Assembly: GCA_025642065.1 (NCBI GenBank) | Contig: JAODUP010000026.1 | Span: 923,001 to 987,000, forward strand | DNA from: Paralvinella palmiformis | Lineage: Eukaryota > Annelida > Polychaeta > Terebellida > Alvinellidae | Direction of reading: 5' to 3' | Length of the DNA: 64,000 nucleotides | Shown here: piece by piece, positions 49,533 to 63,015 of the stretch | Layout of the letters: the number at the start of each line of letters is the position of its first letter | How positions within the stretch are numbered: position 1 is the stretch's first letter | Position numbers and translations under genes: made by a program | Notes under the pieces: generated by a model | Told to the model about the DNA's origin: nothing | The model's input: the letters and a program-made list of their open reading frames with translations, nothing else | Database searches by the model: none

Positions 49533-51727
49533 ATAAAACTTGTTTGCAGTCTCTACTATGAAGACAAAATATCTAATACATTCTGTTTTGATCATTACTT
49601 TAGAAACATAAAGCAACCCCCATAGGATCAGAGAGTATAAATGACTTATAACAACACCAGGTCAACAGACTGAACATGCCAACTTCTTTCCAAATGATCA
49701 GGTACTGTATGAGTAAGGGATGCTCGCAAGAAAATAAACATGATGAAAAATCTGGATGACTCATCAGGCGTATAGTGTATAGAGATTGAGAGACAGACAG
49801 ATTGCATGTAAGCATGAGTTAATTTCAGCTGGTATTGCCACTAAAGTAGTACCGATAATGTGAGCCACAGTAATATTAACAACACTATCCCAACTAGCCA
49901 TAACCGCACTCCAGTTAATGACCGTATAAATAAACAAATTACTACTCTTGTCCAAGAACCAAAAAGTATCAAAATTACAATGATCACGCCTTTACTCCTA
50001 GTTACAACAATACGGGTACTGACAATAGTTAGGCTACACAGAAAACGCGCACATACTAAATACTGCCGAACACTACCTTCCGGAACAACGAGCCAATATT
50101 CAAGCATTCCAATGCACAATATATCACGTCACCGTGAGCAGGGAGGGGGTCCCAGCTAAAACTGAAAGCACACAGACAGTATCCTCCATCCTTTACATTC
50201 TATCTCAGACTAACCTTGAACCAGTCAAAGCCTTCACTACCTTAAACAAAACATCTACACACGAACAGCCTCACACCATTAGAGAATATTAATAACAGGA
50301 TAACTTTTCCAACTACATACAATTATTGCTATCCAATTACACAACCGGGCAGAATATATATAAGCCTTTAACTTGTGCGTGTGAGGGACGATCCTGTCCG
50401 AATAGAACTCTAGCCACATTTTGGCTGAACTACATACAGCATATATTTCAGACAGTAACAAAATTAGTTATTTTTTCTTCTGAAACAACCGTCTTTTGGC
50501 TAGATCCCATTGTGTGGTACAGCGAAACATAGAAAGACATTACGTATAAGAGATCCTGGTGGCTGACAGATGTTAAAACATAATTGTATGCCAGGAGCAT
50601 CCTGGTGCGCTTACTGACACAATAACGGCAGACCGCAGTTAAAAGGCCAGGATATACAGTTGTGTACACACACAATCACCCCCACCATTAGAACCAAGTA
50701 TACATCTTTCACATACAGCTAAATGCATTTAGAAACTATCCCAATCACAGTGTCCCACATAAATGAGATTTCTGTACAACCTACCATCTTCAAATAAATT
50801 ATCACAACAACCAGAAACACTCCGTGTAAATGAGTGTTACTAATATTATGTCTCATGACAGACAGTACTTACCCCCCCCCCCACACAACATGTCACTGTA
50901 CACTGGGCCAAGTAATACAAATCCTCATTCAGTTAATCACATAAAATAATCAACACATTAATGATAAAAAATCACCTAACTGTGTTATGGTGCATTAATA
51001 TATTTGCATTTCTACTACATGAGATATGCCATAGCACATAATTCAGCACCACTGTTCCTATTATTTGACGTTTAACCACGTTAATTTGTGATCGCAATTT
51101 CTTTTTAATCAGCAGGTTAACTAATAAATACTCCGCACCAAAATAATCACTATATGTCGTGGAAAAACACAGCACATTTATAACAGAAACAATATTACCA
51201 ACTTTGCTTTACTAAATGTTTTTTTCTTCTTCATCATTACATTAAGACTGTTTCTAAACTTGTTTTCTTCATGTTTCATTATGTCGAATTGATCATCATA
51301 CATAACACTCATGAAACATTACCCATTAAAGGTTAAGTATGCAGATGATACAATAAATACAGCACTGGAGAATATATCTGTACTACAGAAGGTAAATATC
51401 AAAATTTTATACTGCAATGCCCAAAAGCAACCATATAGTACAGTTCTATAAAATAGTGTAAACAAACCAGACCTTGATATTGTTCGTGAAACAAGCGCAC
51501 CACACTGATAACATACTAGAGCAGTTACTTATTGAAATGATTGATATACAGCAGCCACTTTCTTGAGTTTGTAATATTTATGACAAAATAATAATATTTA
51601 CCGAAAGACAAAACAAATCACGTAAGGTGCCAAAATATTACAACTCAGTTTAAGATATCAAATTCTTTTAATAATTCTGTATATACCCAGTGGTGAGTTT
51701 TTCACAAACACACACTAGTTAGTTAAC

Positions 51728-51846
51728 ATGATGATTATGATGATTGATGTTTTACGACCACTTTTGTGCATATGACAGGGTAAATGGGCCGAGCGACCTC
51801 CAAAGATAAAGTCAAAGATGAAACACCCTTCAGATATGCCCACGTT
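51728..51846 (-). mobile_element. SINE S1, 5'-truncated, with short target duplication
   Basis: The minus strand starts at CGTGGGCATATC (head lost) and runs through the body to an ATC-rich tail. GTTAACAT occurs on both sides as a likely 8-bp duplication, with a few extra bases next to it. Confidence 0.6.
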
Positions 51847-52342
51847 TAGGAGTTGGTTAACATTAATATTAAGAGCCAATAATATAAAACATAATCAACA
51901 GATATGTCAAGATAAACATCAGTCTTGATTGTGTTCACTACTGGTACATAAATTCAACAACTGCAACATATTATTAACATCCAGAAATTAAGCTTTAAAA
52001 TGTACTCAATCAAAGCTGCATAAAATGGTGTAGACTGTTATTAATCATCCAGCCACAGTAATATTGTTGATTATGATATGATAAATCTAATTAGCAGTCT
52101 AGGCCGCAAGAACATGCCAAGACAACAGCTACAACTAAATGTAAGAACTTGTTGCAGGAAAGATATTCTCTGAACTAAATACATTGAAGTGTCTATAAGA
52201 TAGTCATTGATCATCTAAAACAACCTTCTAGTTTCTACACACACTCTCTCCATCTTTAACTCAAGTTAAACTTTAAGCCAATCATTATGTGCTCTAACTA
52301 AATAAAACATGTTTTAATCATCAAGATTGCTCTATAATACAT

Positions 52343-52416
52343 TTGGATTAACCCAGAGTAACAATATATTGGACTGCTGGTTCTATTATTGGATTAACCC
52401 AGAGTAACAATATATT
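52343..52416 (+). repeat. Short direct duplication
   Basis: A 28-bp phrase starting TTGGATTAACCCAGAGTAAC occurs twice (52343-52370 and 52389-52416) with an 18-bp gap. It is a local duplication without other structure. Confidence 0.7.
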
Positions 52417-55400
52417 TAGTTCTATTAACTAAACTGTACAAGCTAATTAAGAAAGAGAGCGAAAGTATTTAGGTATTCACCCTAGATGTTAATATAAACA
52501 TTATCAGACATTAGCTGCAGATTAGCAAAGCATATACAACTGTTTCCTTATTTGCAGCATCTCAGAAGATGTAGACATGTCATACTGTAACATATCCAAC
52601 TAATAAAATCCATTTGACATGATGCTAACATTTAACAAGACCTCATGGCACAGACTAAATTAAGGTGCGCAAAACAAAAATTCCACAGGATGTTAAAATG
52701 TTGAACACCTGCATGAAGAGTAGACTGTACCACCACAAATGGTTTTTATGTTGTGTTAGCGTTATCACTAAAATGAGCCAAAAAATGAAGCAGAATTAAC
52801 CGCATTCCCACCAAGTGACCGCTCTACCCAGTATAAAAGCTTAGTTCAGCGCTATCCTCAGAATTTAATATTTATGAAATGTACACATACAACACCACAC
52901 AAAAAACATCTACCTGTATCACGATAAAAATCTATCAGTAATAATGATCAAAATAAAATTTCGGTTATATAAGATTCGTGGCAGCATCATGGATTGTCTG
53001 AGCCAGACAGCCATGTTGCCAGCTGATATCCAGTGGTTATGTCAGAAGCCTTGACCCAGGTCATTTGACCTGCCCTACTCTCAAGTATAGACAAGGCTAC
53101 TTTTCTCAGACTCTACTTGGTGCCATTGTAGGCCCTTGAGATACTAGGAAAATCTGCCGCCATACTGATACACCATTTCTTCCGTAATATGTTCCCATGC
53201 AGATTTTACCCACCAGATGACCAGGGGAGATGACAGTCGCTTTAGGTTAGTGACGTACACCCTCCGCGTATGATTGCCTGTGTGGATATAGATACAGCTT
53301 TTGCTCCTAAGGTTTGTAAAAAGATCAAAAGCTGTTCCCCACAAACCTTCAATTGTGAGCAGTGATTTCGATTGTATTGCTAATCAATGAAATATGACAC
53401 AGTTATAAGTTTTTCCAGTAGTGATTTATGTTCACACCCTGTAAAATTATACTTTTGATCATTTGGTAATTAAAGGTGATAATTAGACAAACAAGGGAAT
53501 TAAGCAATTTACTATAATAACTGTGAAAGTTTACAGCAGTGTAAATAACAATGCAAATCCTAGCCAGTCACTGACAAAGTCATCGGTAGAGTTAAAAACT
53601 TGCATACTGCAAAAGAAAAGCTATGTATCATTGTGTATGGAGAAAAAACGTGCCAACTGTGCCTCTGACAGAAAGTCTATTTTTATTTTCTTTAAAAAAC
53701 TTGACACATTTAGTTATGGTGTATACTGTGCACCCTCAAAAACAAATAAAGAAAAAAGTGCACTGTATACACGGAAGAATATGTTACACCCTTTTTAATT
53801 CATAACTGCATATTCAGTAATCATTAAGACATGCTTAATAAAACATGGAACAAACAGTCACAGTGTACTTAAATAACTTTCACTTCATAATCATATACAC
53901 ATTATTATTACACCAATGAAAGGAATCCTCACATAATCATATTGGCTATCCAATCCTAAATTTTTGTCATGATCCATATTTAAAATGAAGTTTCCCATCA
54001 CAAGTTATCCCACAGTAGGTAGACAAATAGATATTTAGAAAATGCAATGCCACTATAAACTTGCTGGGGAATATACTGGTGTCTGCTAATTAAAGGTGCT
54101 TAATTCACAATAGCCCACCTTTAATATGCTGTCATTTATTTAAAGATGATCACCTAATTATTTTGTTTTAACTTGTATTTGTAATAGATGTACCTATCTG
54201 CCAAATACCAGCTTGTAACCATTTCTCTATTTGAAGCAATAACGTTCTAGAAATGAAATTGAGAACATTATTCCTCTCTGGTCTGTTTTACTGATATTAA
54301 TTATCAGAGTCTAAATTATCAGAGTCTAAATCCTCACCAATCGACCCAGGTCACTTGGAGTTCTGGGATTTCATCATTTATAATGTTCTTGTCTGACAGC
54401 GAGAACTAACTCCCAGCTCCAGGCGTCCAGCCCAGGATAATCACATTCGCGTCATCCTCATAGAGACATAGTAAGATAGTTCGTGAGCTGAGGACTAGAG
54501 GTGCTAGATCTAGAATGTGCACTTCTTTTATAGAAATCAAAGGACCGTATATTGGAACTAAATGACAAAAATATTCGGATAATGTCACAATCTAACACAC
54601 ACAATAATCATAGTTTAGATTATATCTATACGTCTACAGAGTAGATCTCAAGTATTATTCAAAATATTGTAACAGATCAATTCTAGATGACCGAAGCGGC
54701 GAAGACGCCCCGTCGCCGGTGTCTGTCTCATAATTAAGCTACCACGTCTAATAGCCCGATAACAAATTCCCTCATTTGGGAAGAGCGTACACTGACACAT
54801 GTATGAATTGATTAAAATGAATAGTTAAGACTCTCTAATATAATAAAACCTACCAGAATATAGTCTATCCACAAATAAAACCCTCTCTTCCTGCTACCTA
54901 GCCAGGCGTGGTAGATATTTCCGGCGGTTCACTCATAATCTAGTCCGACCATCGAAGTAATTCATAATCTTCTATCATTTTAATTGTTTTAATTTCTTAT
55001 TACGAACAAATTCTTTCCCTTATAAATGTTACATTAATGATTAATAAAATGGCTTCATTGCTTATTTACTTATTTCCTAGAATGGCGTGGTCGTAATATA
55101 TGGTTGCGGGAGGTCACTGCAGTGAAAGATTTGGATGCAGATCTAACACACACAAATACACATACAATGATACACACATACACACAGAATCCTGGACCTG
55201 GCTAGTTTTCCTAAGTGGACTATGCTGAAATGTGGTTAATACCAAGGTAAATAAAAAAACATCAAAGGAAACAATCTTTCTTTGTATTTTCATCGTTTCA
55301 AATTAATCTTAATTTTTTTGCATGGCCATGGTGGCATGAGGCATGAATGTGAATATTTGAAATAAGCAAAGTTTAGAACACTATTTTAAGTATTTAAACA

Positions 55401-56149
55401 GATATTGGTCACAATAATAACTGGTAGGGCCATTTTAAAGGGTTTAATATTTTGGATAAATTTAAATGGGGACCCCGATTAAACCGTGATGACACTTTAT
55501 AAGTGGGTCCCCTCAAAAGACGTTTGTGGCTTTCGAATACGACGGTAAAGCGGCCAACACCCACACGAGTGAAATTGTGTGCGGGCAATGGTATTAACAA
55601 TAACAGTATTGTGTGTTTTTTTTAGATAACTATTTGTTGACACATTCACTGTGTTCCGTCTCTTATTCTTCTGAGGTTTATATGAGATATATTAGAGATG
55701 TTGTCATTCCGCGTGTGATAGATACACATAGTTATAGTATCTGATCCGCTTGGTGTTTGAGCGATAATAAAGGAAATTAGTTAGGAAATGTTACCTAGCA
55801 AATAAACAGCCCTGATTTGGGGGCAATTAATAAATCGTATTCAGTATTATACCCAATTGATAAAGACTAAAATGCATAATAAAACTGCAATCAGGTTCAT
55901 ATGTTATTGTTTTAGGTTATTATAATTATAGATGTCTCATTTTCAATAGACAAATATAGCCAACAAATGATTTTAAAATTTTAATTTGATTTTTAGGTTT
56001 ATTTATTTTGTACAATAGTGTAAATACATATGTCACTGAAGTGCATACATACATTCAAATATCAGGATCGTACAAGGAAGTGAAAACACTCCCATTGTGG
56101 TCCTGAAGAAAACTATTACAGATATATCCCATATAGCACAACAATGTTG

Positions 56150-56285
56150 GAGCAACCATGTCCAATGTTGTATGCTACCCTGGTCATTGGATGGCATACT
56201 ATATTGGGCCAGTAGTTTTGACTGCCGGGCCAATGTTGGTCCAAATTATTATTGGTTCCATGTTGGCCCATCGTTGGTCCTACTT
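56150..56285 (+). repeat. Degenerate CCAATGTTGG-type repeat patch
   Basis: Words such as CCAATGTTG, GGGCCAATGTTGGTCC and CATGTTGGCCCA recur with palindromic overlap. It gives open frames on both strands that I regard as artefacts. Confidence 0.45.
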
Positions 56286-57311
56286 TGTAAACAATGATAG
56301 TCCTTAACAGTAATGAAAACAAAATATGCATTCAAAAGCTTTTTCAATTTTATTAATTTAATTCTACAAAATTGTTCCATAAACGTATGTGATACCCAAA
56401 AAAAGGCAATAAGTGTAATATTAAATGCAAAATATAATGAACATAAACTACCCCTCTTAAAAGAACCAAACTTACTTATTTAAGATCTTCATACAGTTCA
56501 CTTAGCCAATTTAATGTACAAAGCAATTCACAACCATAAATATTGTATAATTAATCAGCATCTGTGCTACCCTGTCCAGTCATGAAAAATAGAAATCAAT
56601 AATATCCTGACAAAATGTAATCTATTAAAACGAGCATACAAAATGTAATGAATTCATACATGCCCTGTGCACAACAAAATCCCAAAATGTATTTTAAACA
56701 CAAACAAATTTCATCTGTGTACACTTGAAAAATGGAGTGAATTAATTAGTGCTCTTAATCTCCAAAATATAGTCAATCACATAATTAAGATGACTTCATC
56801 CTTGGTGTTGCAACATATTACGATGATTTGATGTCTTTTTAATGGTAAATTTCTAACAATGGAAGCAAAGAATATATGGATAAGATATTTCGCTCTGTGC
56901 TAAATAAAGACAACAATGGTCTATTAAAACAATATCCGAGCAATGTAAATTGTAGATTTTTGTGTCACAAAATTTGACATCAGTTACAAAAATAGTATTT
57001 ACAAACTATATAGTTGCAAACTTCCATACATACTTCTATCCTGGATATCTGACACCCTCTTGTACACTCCAACAGATTCTGTAAGTAAATAAAAAATATA
57101 GTTAAATTCATAACAACAACAGCTTAATTGTATTTTATTCCTGTGTTACAGTATTGAAGAGGATATTTATGTGATTGTAAAATGTACTTTCAGGAAGATA
57201 TAATTTGACAGTTAACACACATCTTCATCAGCGGATCCTTGTATATATTGGAATATTTTTCAGAATAATTTGTATATCATAATTTAGTAGCTACCTTTCT
57301 CCCTTTCCTCC

Positions 57312-57411
57312 CTAGCCTTCCTCCGACCACTCCTGTCTGGGGCACTCTGTAATCACTTTTTTTACAACATCCTCCTTGTCTTTCTCTTTTATTTTGGAGA
57401 TTTTAAACCAT
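57312..57411 (-). CDS. Unrecognised possible terminal coding exon
   Basis: After a good acceptor (TTTACAG at 57418-57412, gene strand) a frame of 32 codons runs to TAG: it starts WFKISKIKEKDKED and ends CPRQEWSEEG. The composition (charged, no low complexity, codon-like) looks more like protein than the surrounding AT-rich DNA. I do not recognise the family and found no matching upstream exon; it would need one ending in phase 1 (one base carried into this exon's first codon pair, or equivalently two missing bases). It could be a relic of a transposon protein. Confidence 0.3.
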
Positions 57412-57780
57412 CTGTAAATACAAGAGTTTTGCAAAAACACCGCCAACCACAGTTAAGTCGTGTGCAGATATTATCTGGTAATGTAAAAAAGCTTTTGAAC
57501 AAGCTTTACGTATGAAAAGAGCTCATTATAAGTTTGGTATTATTATAATAATAATAGCCTGTGTCATAATAATAACCCTTCTGTAGAGTTGATAAAGATA
57601 TGAAAAACACCATATTTTCATCTGAAATGTATGAAAAATCTAGTTAATCCAGATAACAATATTTGAAGTGCATTTGGATATTAATGTATCCATTTGGATT
57701 AACCTAAATGTCAGTCATATTATTTTACAATTTTTTATTTTGCAAATCTTATTTTTGCCCAATGGAATGCTTATGGTATA

Positions 57781-58679
57781 GTCAGAATCCGTTAATCCAA
57801 CAAGGTTTGTCACATGATAATATGTTGGATAAACGAGAATGTCGGAATATTGAGTCCATGACATACTGGTAGTCTGTGCCACACATTTTTAAATCATAAA
57901 GATATGCCTCCGTATTTAAACCAATATTCAATAACCGTGCACAAGATACGGAATGGCATTGAAGCCATTGATCATTTTGATGTTTGTTAATTACAGACAC
58001 TATAAAAAAATATTGGTGTCACTTAGTCAGGTTGTTTAATTGATTTAAATCATTGCAAAAATTATGCTTTTTGATTTTTATTGTTTCATTTGATTTTATG
58101 ATTATTGTATTTATTGTTATTATAACAAGTCAGATTAATCAGTGTGTTAGGAAATGTTTGAATGTTGTTTTTAAAAAAATAAAAAATTGTGATTTATATC
58201 ACTGCAAAAAATAAATCATGCATTTTTATTTTGTTTCATTTGACTTTTATGACTATTGTTTTTAATTGTTATTCTAACAAGTCATACTAATTGTGTGTTA
58301 GGAAATGTTTGATTTGCTCATTGGAAAGATCACACATTTGATTGGTTATTAGATAGCATGTTGATGCGTATGGTTGAGGATGTATGTAATTGGTTATTAT
58401 AAAGCAATTATTAAGGGTGGGCAGTTTAATGAACCATTACTGATAACATGTTGGTGTGTCTTGCATGACTGAACTAGTAGAAATATTTGGCAACATTTTT
58501 GTGTTAGCAGATTATCAAGGTCATGTTACACTGAAATGTCACATTCTGTTGGTGAAATGTGAAACACGATTTTGTCGGATTAAAGAGTAAATTATAATGG
58601 AGCTAAATCCGTCACAGACAGTAATGTCTCAGATGGTGGATTTGTTGGATAAACGATGTCTGGATTAATGGATTCTGAC
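57781..58679. mobile_element. Non-autonomous inverted-repeat DNA element M3 (pogo/Tigger-like ends?)
   Basis: The ends GTCAGAATCCGTTAATCCA and TGGATTAATGGATTCTGAC are inverted repeats matching at 18 of 19 positions, 0.9 kb apart. A second word GTTGGATAAACGA lies just inside both ends in the same direction. TTAATCCA/ATAAACG wording recalls pogo/Tigger termini, but I see no clear TA duplication and no transposase. It contains a tandem duplication at 58040-58318. Confidence 0.45.
58040..58318 (+). repeat. Diverged tandem duplication of about 135-155 bp inside M3
   Basis: Two successive segments share the order TTTCATTTGATTTT, ATTGTTATTATAACAAGTCA and GTGTTAGGAAATGTTTGA with point changes and a small insertion. 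Confidence 0.6.
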
Positions 58680-58687
58680 TGATGATT

Positions 58688-58710
58688 TATTTATATATAT
58701 ATATATTATA

Positions 58711-58753
<43 letters not shown>
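58688..58753. repeat. TA-rich microsatellite at the right edge of M3
   Basis: Interrupted TA runs beginning 9 bp beyond the right inverted repeat of M3. Confidence 0.8.
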
Positions 58754-59370
58754 CACCCAGTTAAAAGTATGTAAGAACTTGCTTCCTGGCCATTAAGGAT
58801 ATCAAATAAAAACAATTTGCATTTAAAAAACATTTGCTTGTTAAATACTTAATTTCAGTTGATTATTTATTCCAGGCCAATATTTCTGTATAATTAAGTG
58901 GGTTTTTTTTCAAAAAGATTTAACTTGAGGTATCTGGAGAGACATTATACTGGATCTTGTATTAATATTATGTTGGAATGTTGTTAATTTGAAAGCAGTA
59001 TTTAAGTAATCTCCAGGGGCTGTGCCTTTAGAATATTATGGAATAGATTTAATTTGCCTTGGATCTAATCTGCTAAGTCAGATCTGTATTAATACATATA
59101 ATAATATGGCTTCAAGCTTACTATCTCAGTAGCTGTAGGATGGGAGCTGATTGTCCAACTGTAGACAATATGTAATTAATTGGATTTTTTATTATTAATA
59201 CCGGTAAGCCAAATGGAATCCCCTTGTTACAACATTTTCATATTTGTTCCTGGTCATGTGATGATTCACAGACTGGTAGTCCAATGTCACTTTTCACAGC
59301 TGTCTATATTCAACTGATAAATAAGTCACTCAGCAGAGTGTTGGCATATTAATGTTATAATATTTCAGAG

Positions 59371-62300
59371 ATGGCAGGATATCAGAAGAGTTTGTGCTCC
59401 AGTTTGAGACGATTATGGCCACGGAACTATTCAACCACTATTAGACAGCCACACATTGCAATAGTTGGAAGTGGTCCTGCTGGCTTTTACACCGCACAGC
59501 AAATTCTGAAGGTAAGTTTAGTGACTGGGTATGAGACAAATAGAACTGTTATTTACAATTTAAAATATGAGATTTTCCAGTGATCAGTAAGAGATTAAAC
59601 TAAATTAAATAATTAAATTAAAATAAATTTGTACATACTGATAATTTGGAGTAACATTTTCAATTTTCTATCATTAAAATGGCTTCTTTCAAAACTTCCA
59701 CTAAGAAAACAAACTAAAATTTAATCTGATCATTGAAACATATACATGGAATATTTTCACAGGTAACTGAATCATAATTAAAATATATTTTGAACATTTC
59801 TTTTTCAAAAATAATAACACTGTTGCAATTAATCACACCTAAAGAAATTGATATCATGAATGAAGTGCAGAAGCATCACATTTTATAAAAACAAACACCA
59901 GTGTTTCCTTTATAACCAAAGTCCATAATTGTTTTCCAGCGAACACCATGCAATCCCAATATCCAGCATTCAATATATTTGTCAGCCATTTACTTACCGG
60001 TAGCACTGATAACCAGCTTTCATTAGATGAGGTTGAGAAGATAGAGGACAGTGTTCAATATTAGATAAACATTATAAAGAGTAAATTAATCCATATTTGT
60101 AGTTGTGCCTAGTCTATTTGTGATACCAGAGAATGTTTAAAATCAGTTTAATTTTGATACCAAGCTTCTCTAGGTTATACAGTTTGTTTAATAAGTTTTT
60201 ATGGCAGGATTTATAATATTATAATATCTTTTGCAGATAAACTCTTAATTGTCACCAATATGATCTTGAAATTTGGTATAGATCTGTTCATCCTAACTTC
60301 TGAAATATCTCAATGATTGGATAGACTAATATTACCTTAACATATGTATAGATGTAATTTATTTACTAAAGGTGCTTGATATAATCCCTCACAGTACCTT
60401 ATGCACATTTTGAGGGCAATTTTAAGTCCTATACTGGCTGGATCATCAAATACAATAAGTAGTCTAGTGGATTGGATTTTTGAGTTGGAAGGATGTTATC
60501 AGTCACATCCTCAGAGATCATTGTTTAGTCCAATACTAGTCTTGTTAAATGTGAACAAATCTTTCCAGATATGGGATCAATTCAATTTAGTCAATTCCAC
60601 ATCACATTTATCAATTCCATTTTTACCTACTTCAATCAGTAATTGGAGTAGGTACTTGGAATACCTACTCCAAGGAGTTCATATTCTAATTATGATTATC
60701 ATGGAAATATATCTGAATTAAAAAATTAAATAGTAAATTAATTTGTGGATTTAATTTGTTTTGTAGCAAATTCCAAATTTATCAATACCAATTCCATTTT
60801 TTTTAAATACACAATTCCAATAGACCGATCCAGGCGAAATGGCCAATTTAAAAAAAATAAGCAATTATAAATTTGGAATTGGAATCGTTAATCAATGCCA
60901 ATTCCGGAATTGAATTGACCCCATATCCAACTCCTTCTTTAACCAGAGTTTCCTCTAAACCTAAAATATCTGCGTATGGCACCAAACTGTATTGCCATTT
61001 GATCAACATTAATGACTGCCAATCTTTAGGATCTTTAGTTGCAATGTGTATCCTTTCATTTGTGAAAAATACAAGTCTGAGTAATTAAGGTCATTAGAAT
61101 TAATTAGGCCATGTCATAAACTGATACTGTGACCTTTTTTGTATCTGTGTATCATTAAACCTGTTACTGATCCGATCACTCACTAACTTCACTGTACTCA
61201 GTTCACAACTTTACATCAGACTCAATCTGGCAGACTGATTCTTCATCGCTCGATTGCCTCAACTTTCTCCTCTCCTTTATACCATCTTGTTTTCGTGATA
61301 AAAAGAAATCACTTTGAACAACAAGCAAATCATATCTGTATGCAATCATCTGTGAATGATATCTCAAACAATTGATGATATTCATGGAGAAAATCAAAAA
61401 CCACAAAAACATCATCTATTTGATATCATAGACCTTCTATTGTTTATTGTTGTACCAAAAAAAACTAAAACAATGTGAAACTTAAGATTATCCAATCAGA
61501 TCCTAGCAGGTAAGCCTGTCAGAAGTTCAAACTGGGTACATGGTTAATCACATGCTATACTTTGTATGCATATTTAATGTAATAATTATGATACTATTCA
61601 TACTTATGGAGAATTAATTATACTATTAGTATTCTTACATATATATTTTAGAGTGGTTCTGGATAAACTAATCCAGTCTTTAGATATGGTGAATTTACAA
61701 ACAAAAACCACTCTCCAACCAGCACACACACAGACTAACACACACACACACCTATCTGTTGAACTGTCTTTCTTGATATCTGTTTATTGATTGTATTCAT
61801 TTTTATGCACATTTTATCTTTTGCCAAACAAAAACCATTTTGTGAGTCTATTTTTCTCAGAATCAATCACAATAAGTAAAACATCAGTTTATATTATGAT
61901 CATAACCATCAGCACTTTACCTGTAATACTGTGATAGCCATAGCAGCCAGGGCAGTAGTAAGCCTTCCGGCTTCGAAAGCCTCATTCTGATTGTGAAATG
62001 TCTAGCATCAATACATAAGGTATGTAATCCCCGTTTCTCTTATAAGAAACATAAATGTTAACCTTTTTTCTTACTACTGATATGCAAATTTTTAAATTAC
62101 ATTTTTTCTCAGCTTCACCCGACTGCTGAAGTGGATGTTTATGAGAAGCTACCTGTTCCATTTGGCTTAGTCAGGTTTGGGGTTGCTCCAGATCATCCAG
62201 AAGTTAAAGTAAGTTTTTAAATAATAGAATTCAGTATGTTAGCAAAACTTTAAAAAAAAACTTGCATGTTGTATTGTCTATTTTAAACAATAATATTAAT

Positions 62301-62712
62301 ATAAATTTTACCGTTTAATTTTGTTAATTTAATTTAAAATTACCATAAATAATTAAAATATTTATGGTCGCTTTGACAGATAAATAATTACTATCTTTTA
62401 AATCATTACAGGTTTTTTACAGACATTATTTGGGGTATTATTATATTACATATTATTTGTACAGCGCCTTTGAATGGCTCCAGCTAGTAAGGGCGCTTTA
62501 TTAAATATACATTATTATTATTATTAAATAAACCTGAGTGGAGTGTTTTACTTTAGAAATATGCATGGCTGTATTTTTATTTATTTCAGAATGTTATTTC
62601 AACATTCACAAAGACAGCTTTGAATGAAAGATTTCATTTTCTTGGAAATGTCTCCGTGGGCAGTGACCTTGATGTAGAGGAGTTGAAAAAAGCTTACACT
62701 GCTGTCGTTCTG
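59371..62712 (+). CDS. FDXR: NADPH:adrenodoxin (ferredoxin) oxidoreductase, mitochondrial, 5' part
   Basis: A mitochondrial flavoenzyme passing electrons from NADPH to ferredoxin for P450 chemistry and iron-sulfur cluster synthesis. Exons seen: 59371-59511, 62113-62208 and 62590-62712, all phase 0, giving residues 1-120. The rest is off the right edge. Residues 1-23 are basic and lack acidic residues, as in a mitochondrial presequence. The FAD-binding Rossmann motif GSGPAG (Gly33, Gly35, Gly38) follows in [16 protein letters not shown]. Exon 2 has the family signature [20 protein letters not shown] and DHPEVK. Exon 3 has [16 protein letters not shown] and AYTAVVL. The ATG is two bases after a TTTCAG acceptor, so a 5' UTR exon probably lies upstream. 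The order and spacing match the human protein closely. Exon 3 has a weaker donor (GTCAGA). Confidence 0.95.
60569..60926 (-). mobile_element. Dispersed inverted-repeat element M2, copy 2, in FDXR intron 1
   Basis: The left end ATATGGGATCAATTCAATTT mirrors the right end AATTGAATTGACCCCATAT. The interior GTAAATTAATTTGTGGATTT is the reverse complement of a segment in the 17698 copy, and GGAGTAGGTAC/GGAATACCTACTCC forms an internal palindrome. Palindromic MITE-like structure without coding capacity. Confidence 0.55.
62437..62527 (+). mobile_element. S2-type tail fragment in the second FDXR intron
   Basis: TACAGCGCCTTTGAATGG and AAGGGCGCTTTATTAAAT form a short stem flanked by ATT repeats, matching the tails at 31255 and 42926. 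No tRNA-like head. Confidence 0.5.
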
Positions 62713-62830
62713 GTCAGATAACATTAGCCTTAGTGTTAAAAGTTAACTCTCATCTTAATCTATGCACATTGTTATTTGGTTTCCATAACAGTGGGCATTT
62801 TGCTGTTGTTTATTCCAGTATCATATTTAA

Positions 62831-63015
62831 TAAACCTTTGTGGTCTAGTGGTAGCATGTTGGACCACAGATCACTACCACCCTTGTTCGAATCTCAGTGT
62901 GGGAATATCTGACAGTTGTTTAATCTTTGACTTTGTTTCATTACTTTTGGAGGTTGCTTGGCCCATTTAGCCCAGTGCACAAAAGTGGCGCTAAAACACC
63001 CAACGTCTTCATCAT
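62831..63015 (+). mobile_element. tRNA-derived SINE, group S1, in the third FDXR intron
   Basis: Plus-strand full-length copy: A box TGGTCTAGTGGTAGC, B box TTGTTCGAATCTC, body TTTAATCTTTGACTTTG, 3' part GGCCCATTTAGCC to AAAAGTGG, then TCATCATC. Confidence 0.7.

Larger units (their letters stand above)
33380..59366. other. 26-kb region without recognised coding exons
   Basis: Between the first coding RhoGDI exon and FDXR I recognise no conserved protein sequence on either strand, apart from the unassigned candidate at 57312. The region holds S1-S4 SINEs, CAGGG-ended and M1/M3 elements, the 34-bp minisatellite and many CA/GT/TA tracts. Part of it may be a long 5' intron of RhoGDI. A short CpG-rich patch at 54686-54725 is the only promoter-like base composition noticed. 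Confidence 0.5.

Noticed and set aside
49841..50159. Overlapping 92- and 99-codon open frames on opposite strands
   Set aside because: Hydrophobic low-information composition on one strand mirrors the other; no splice context or recognisable motif.
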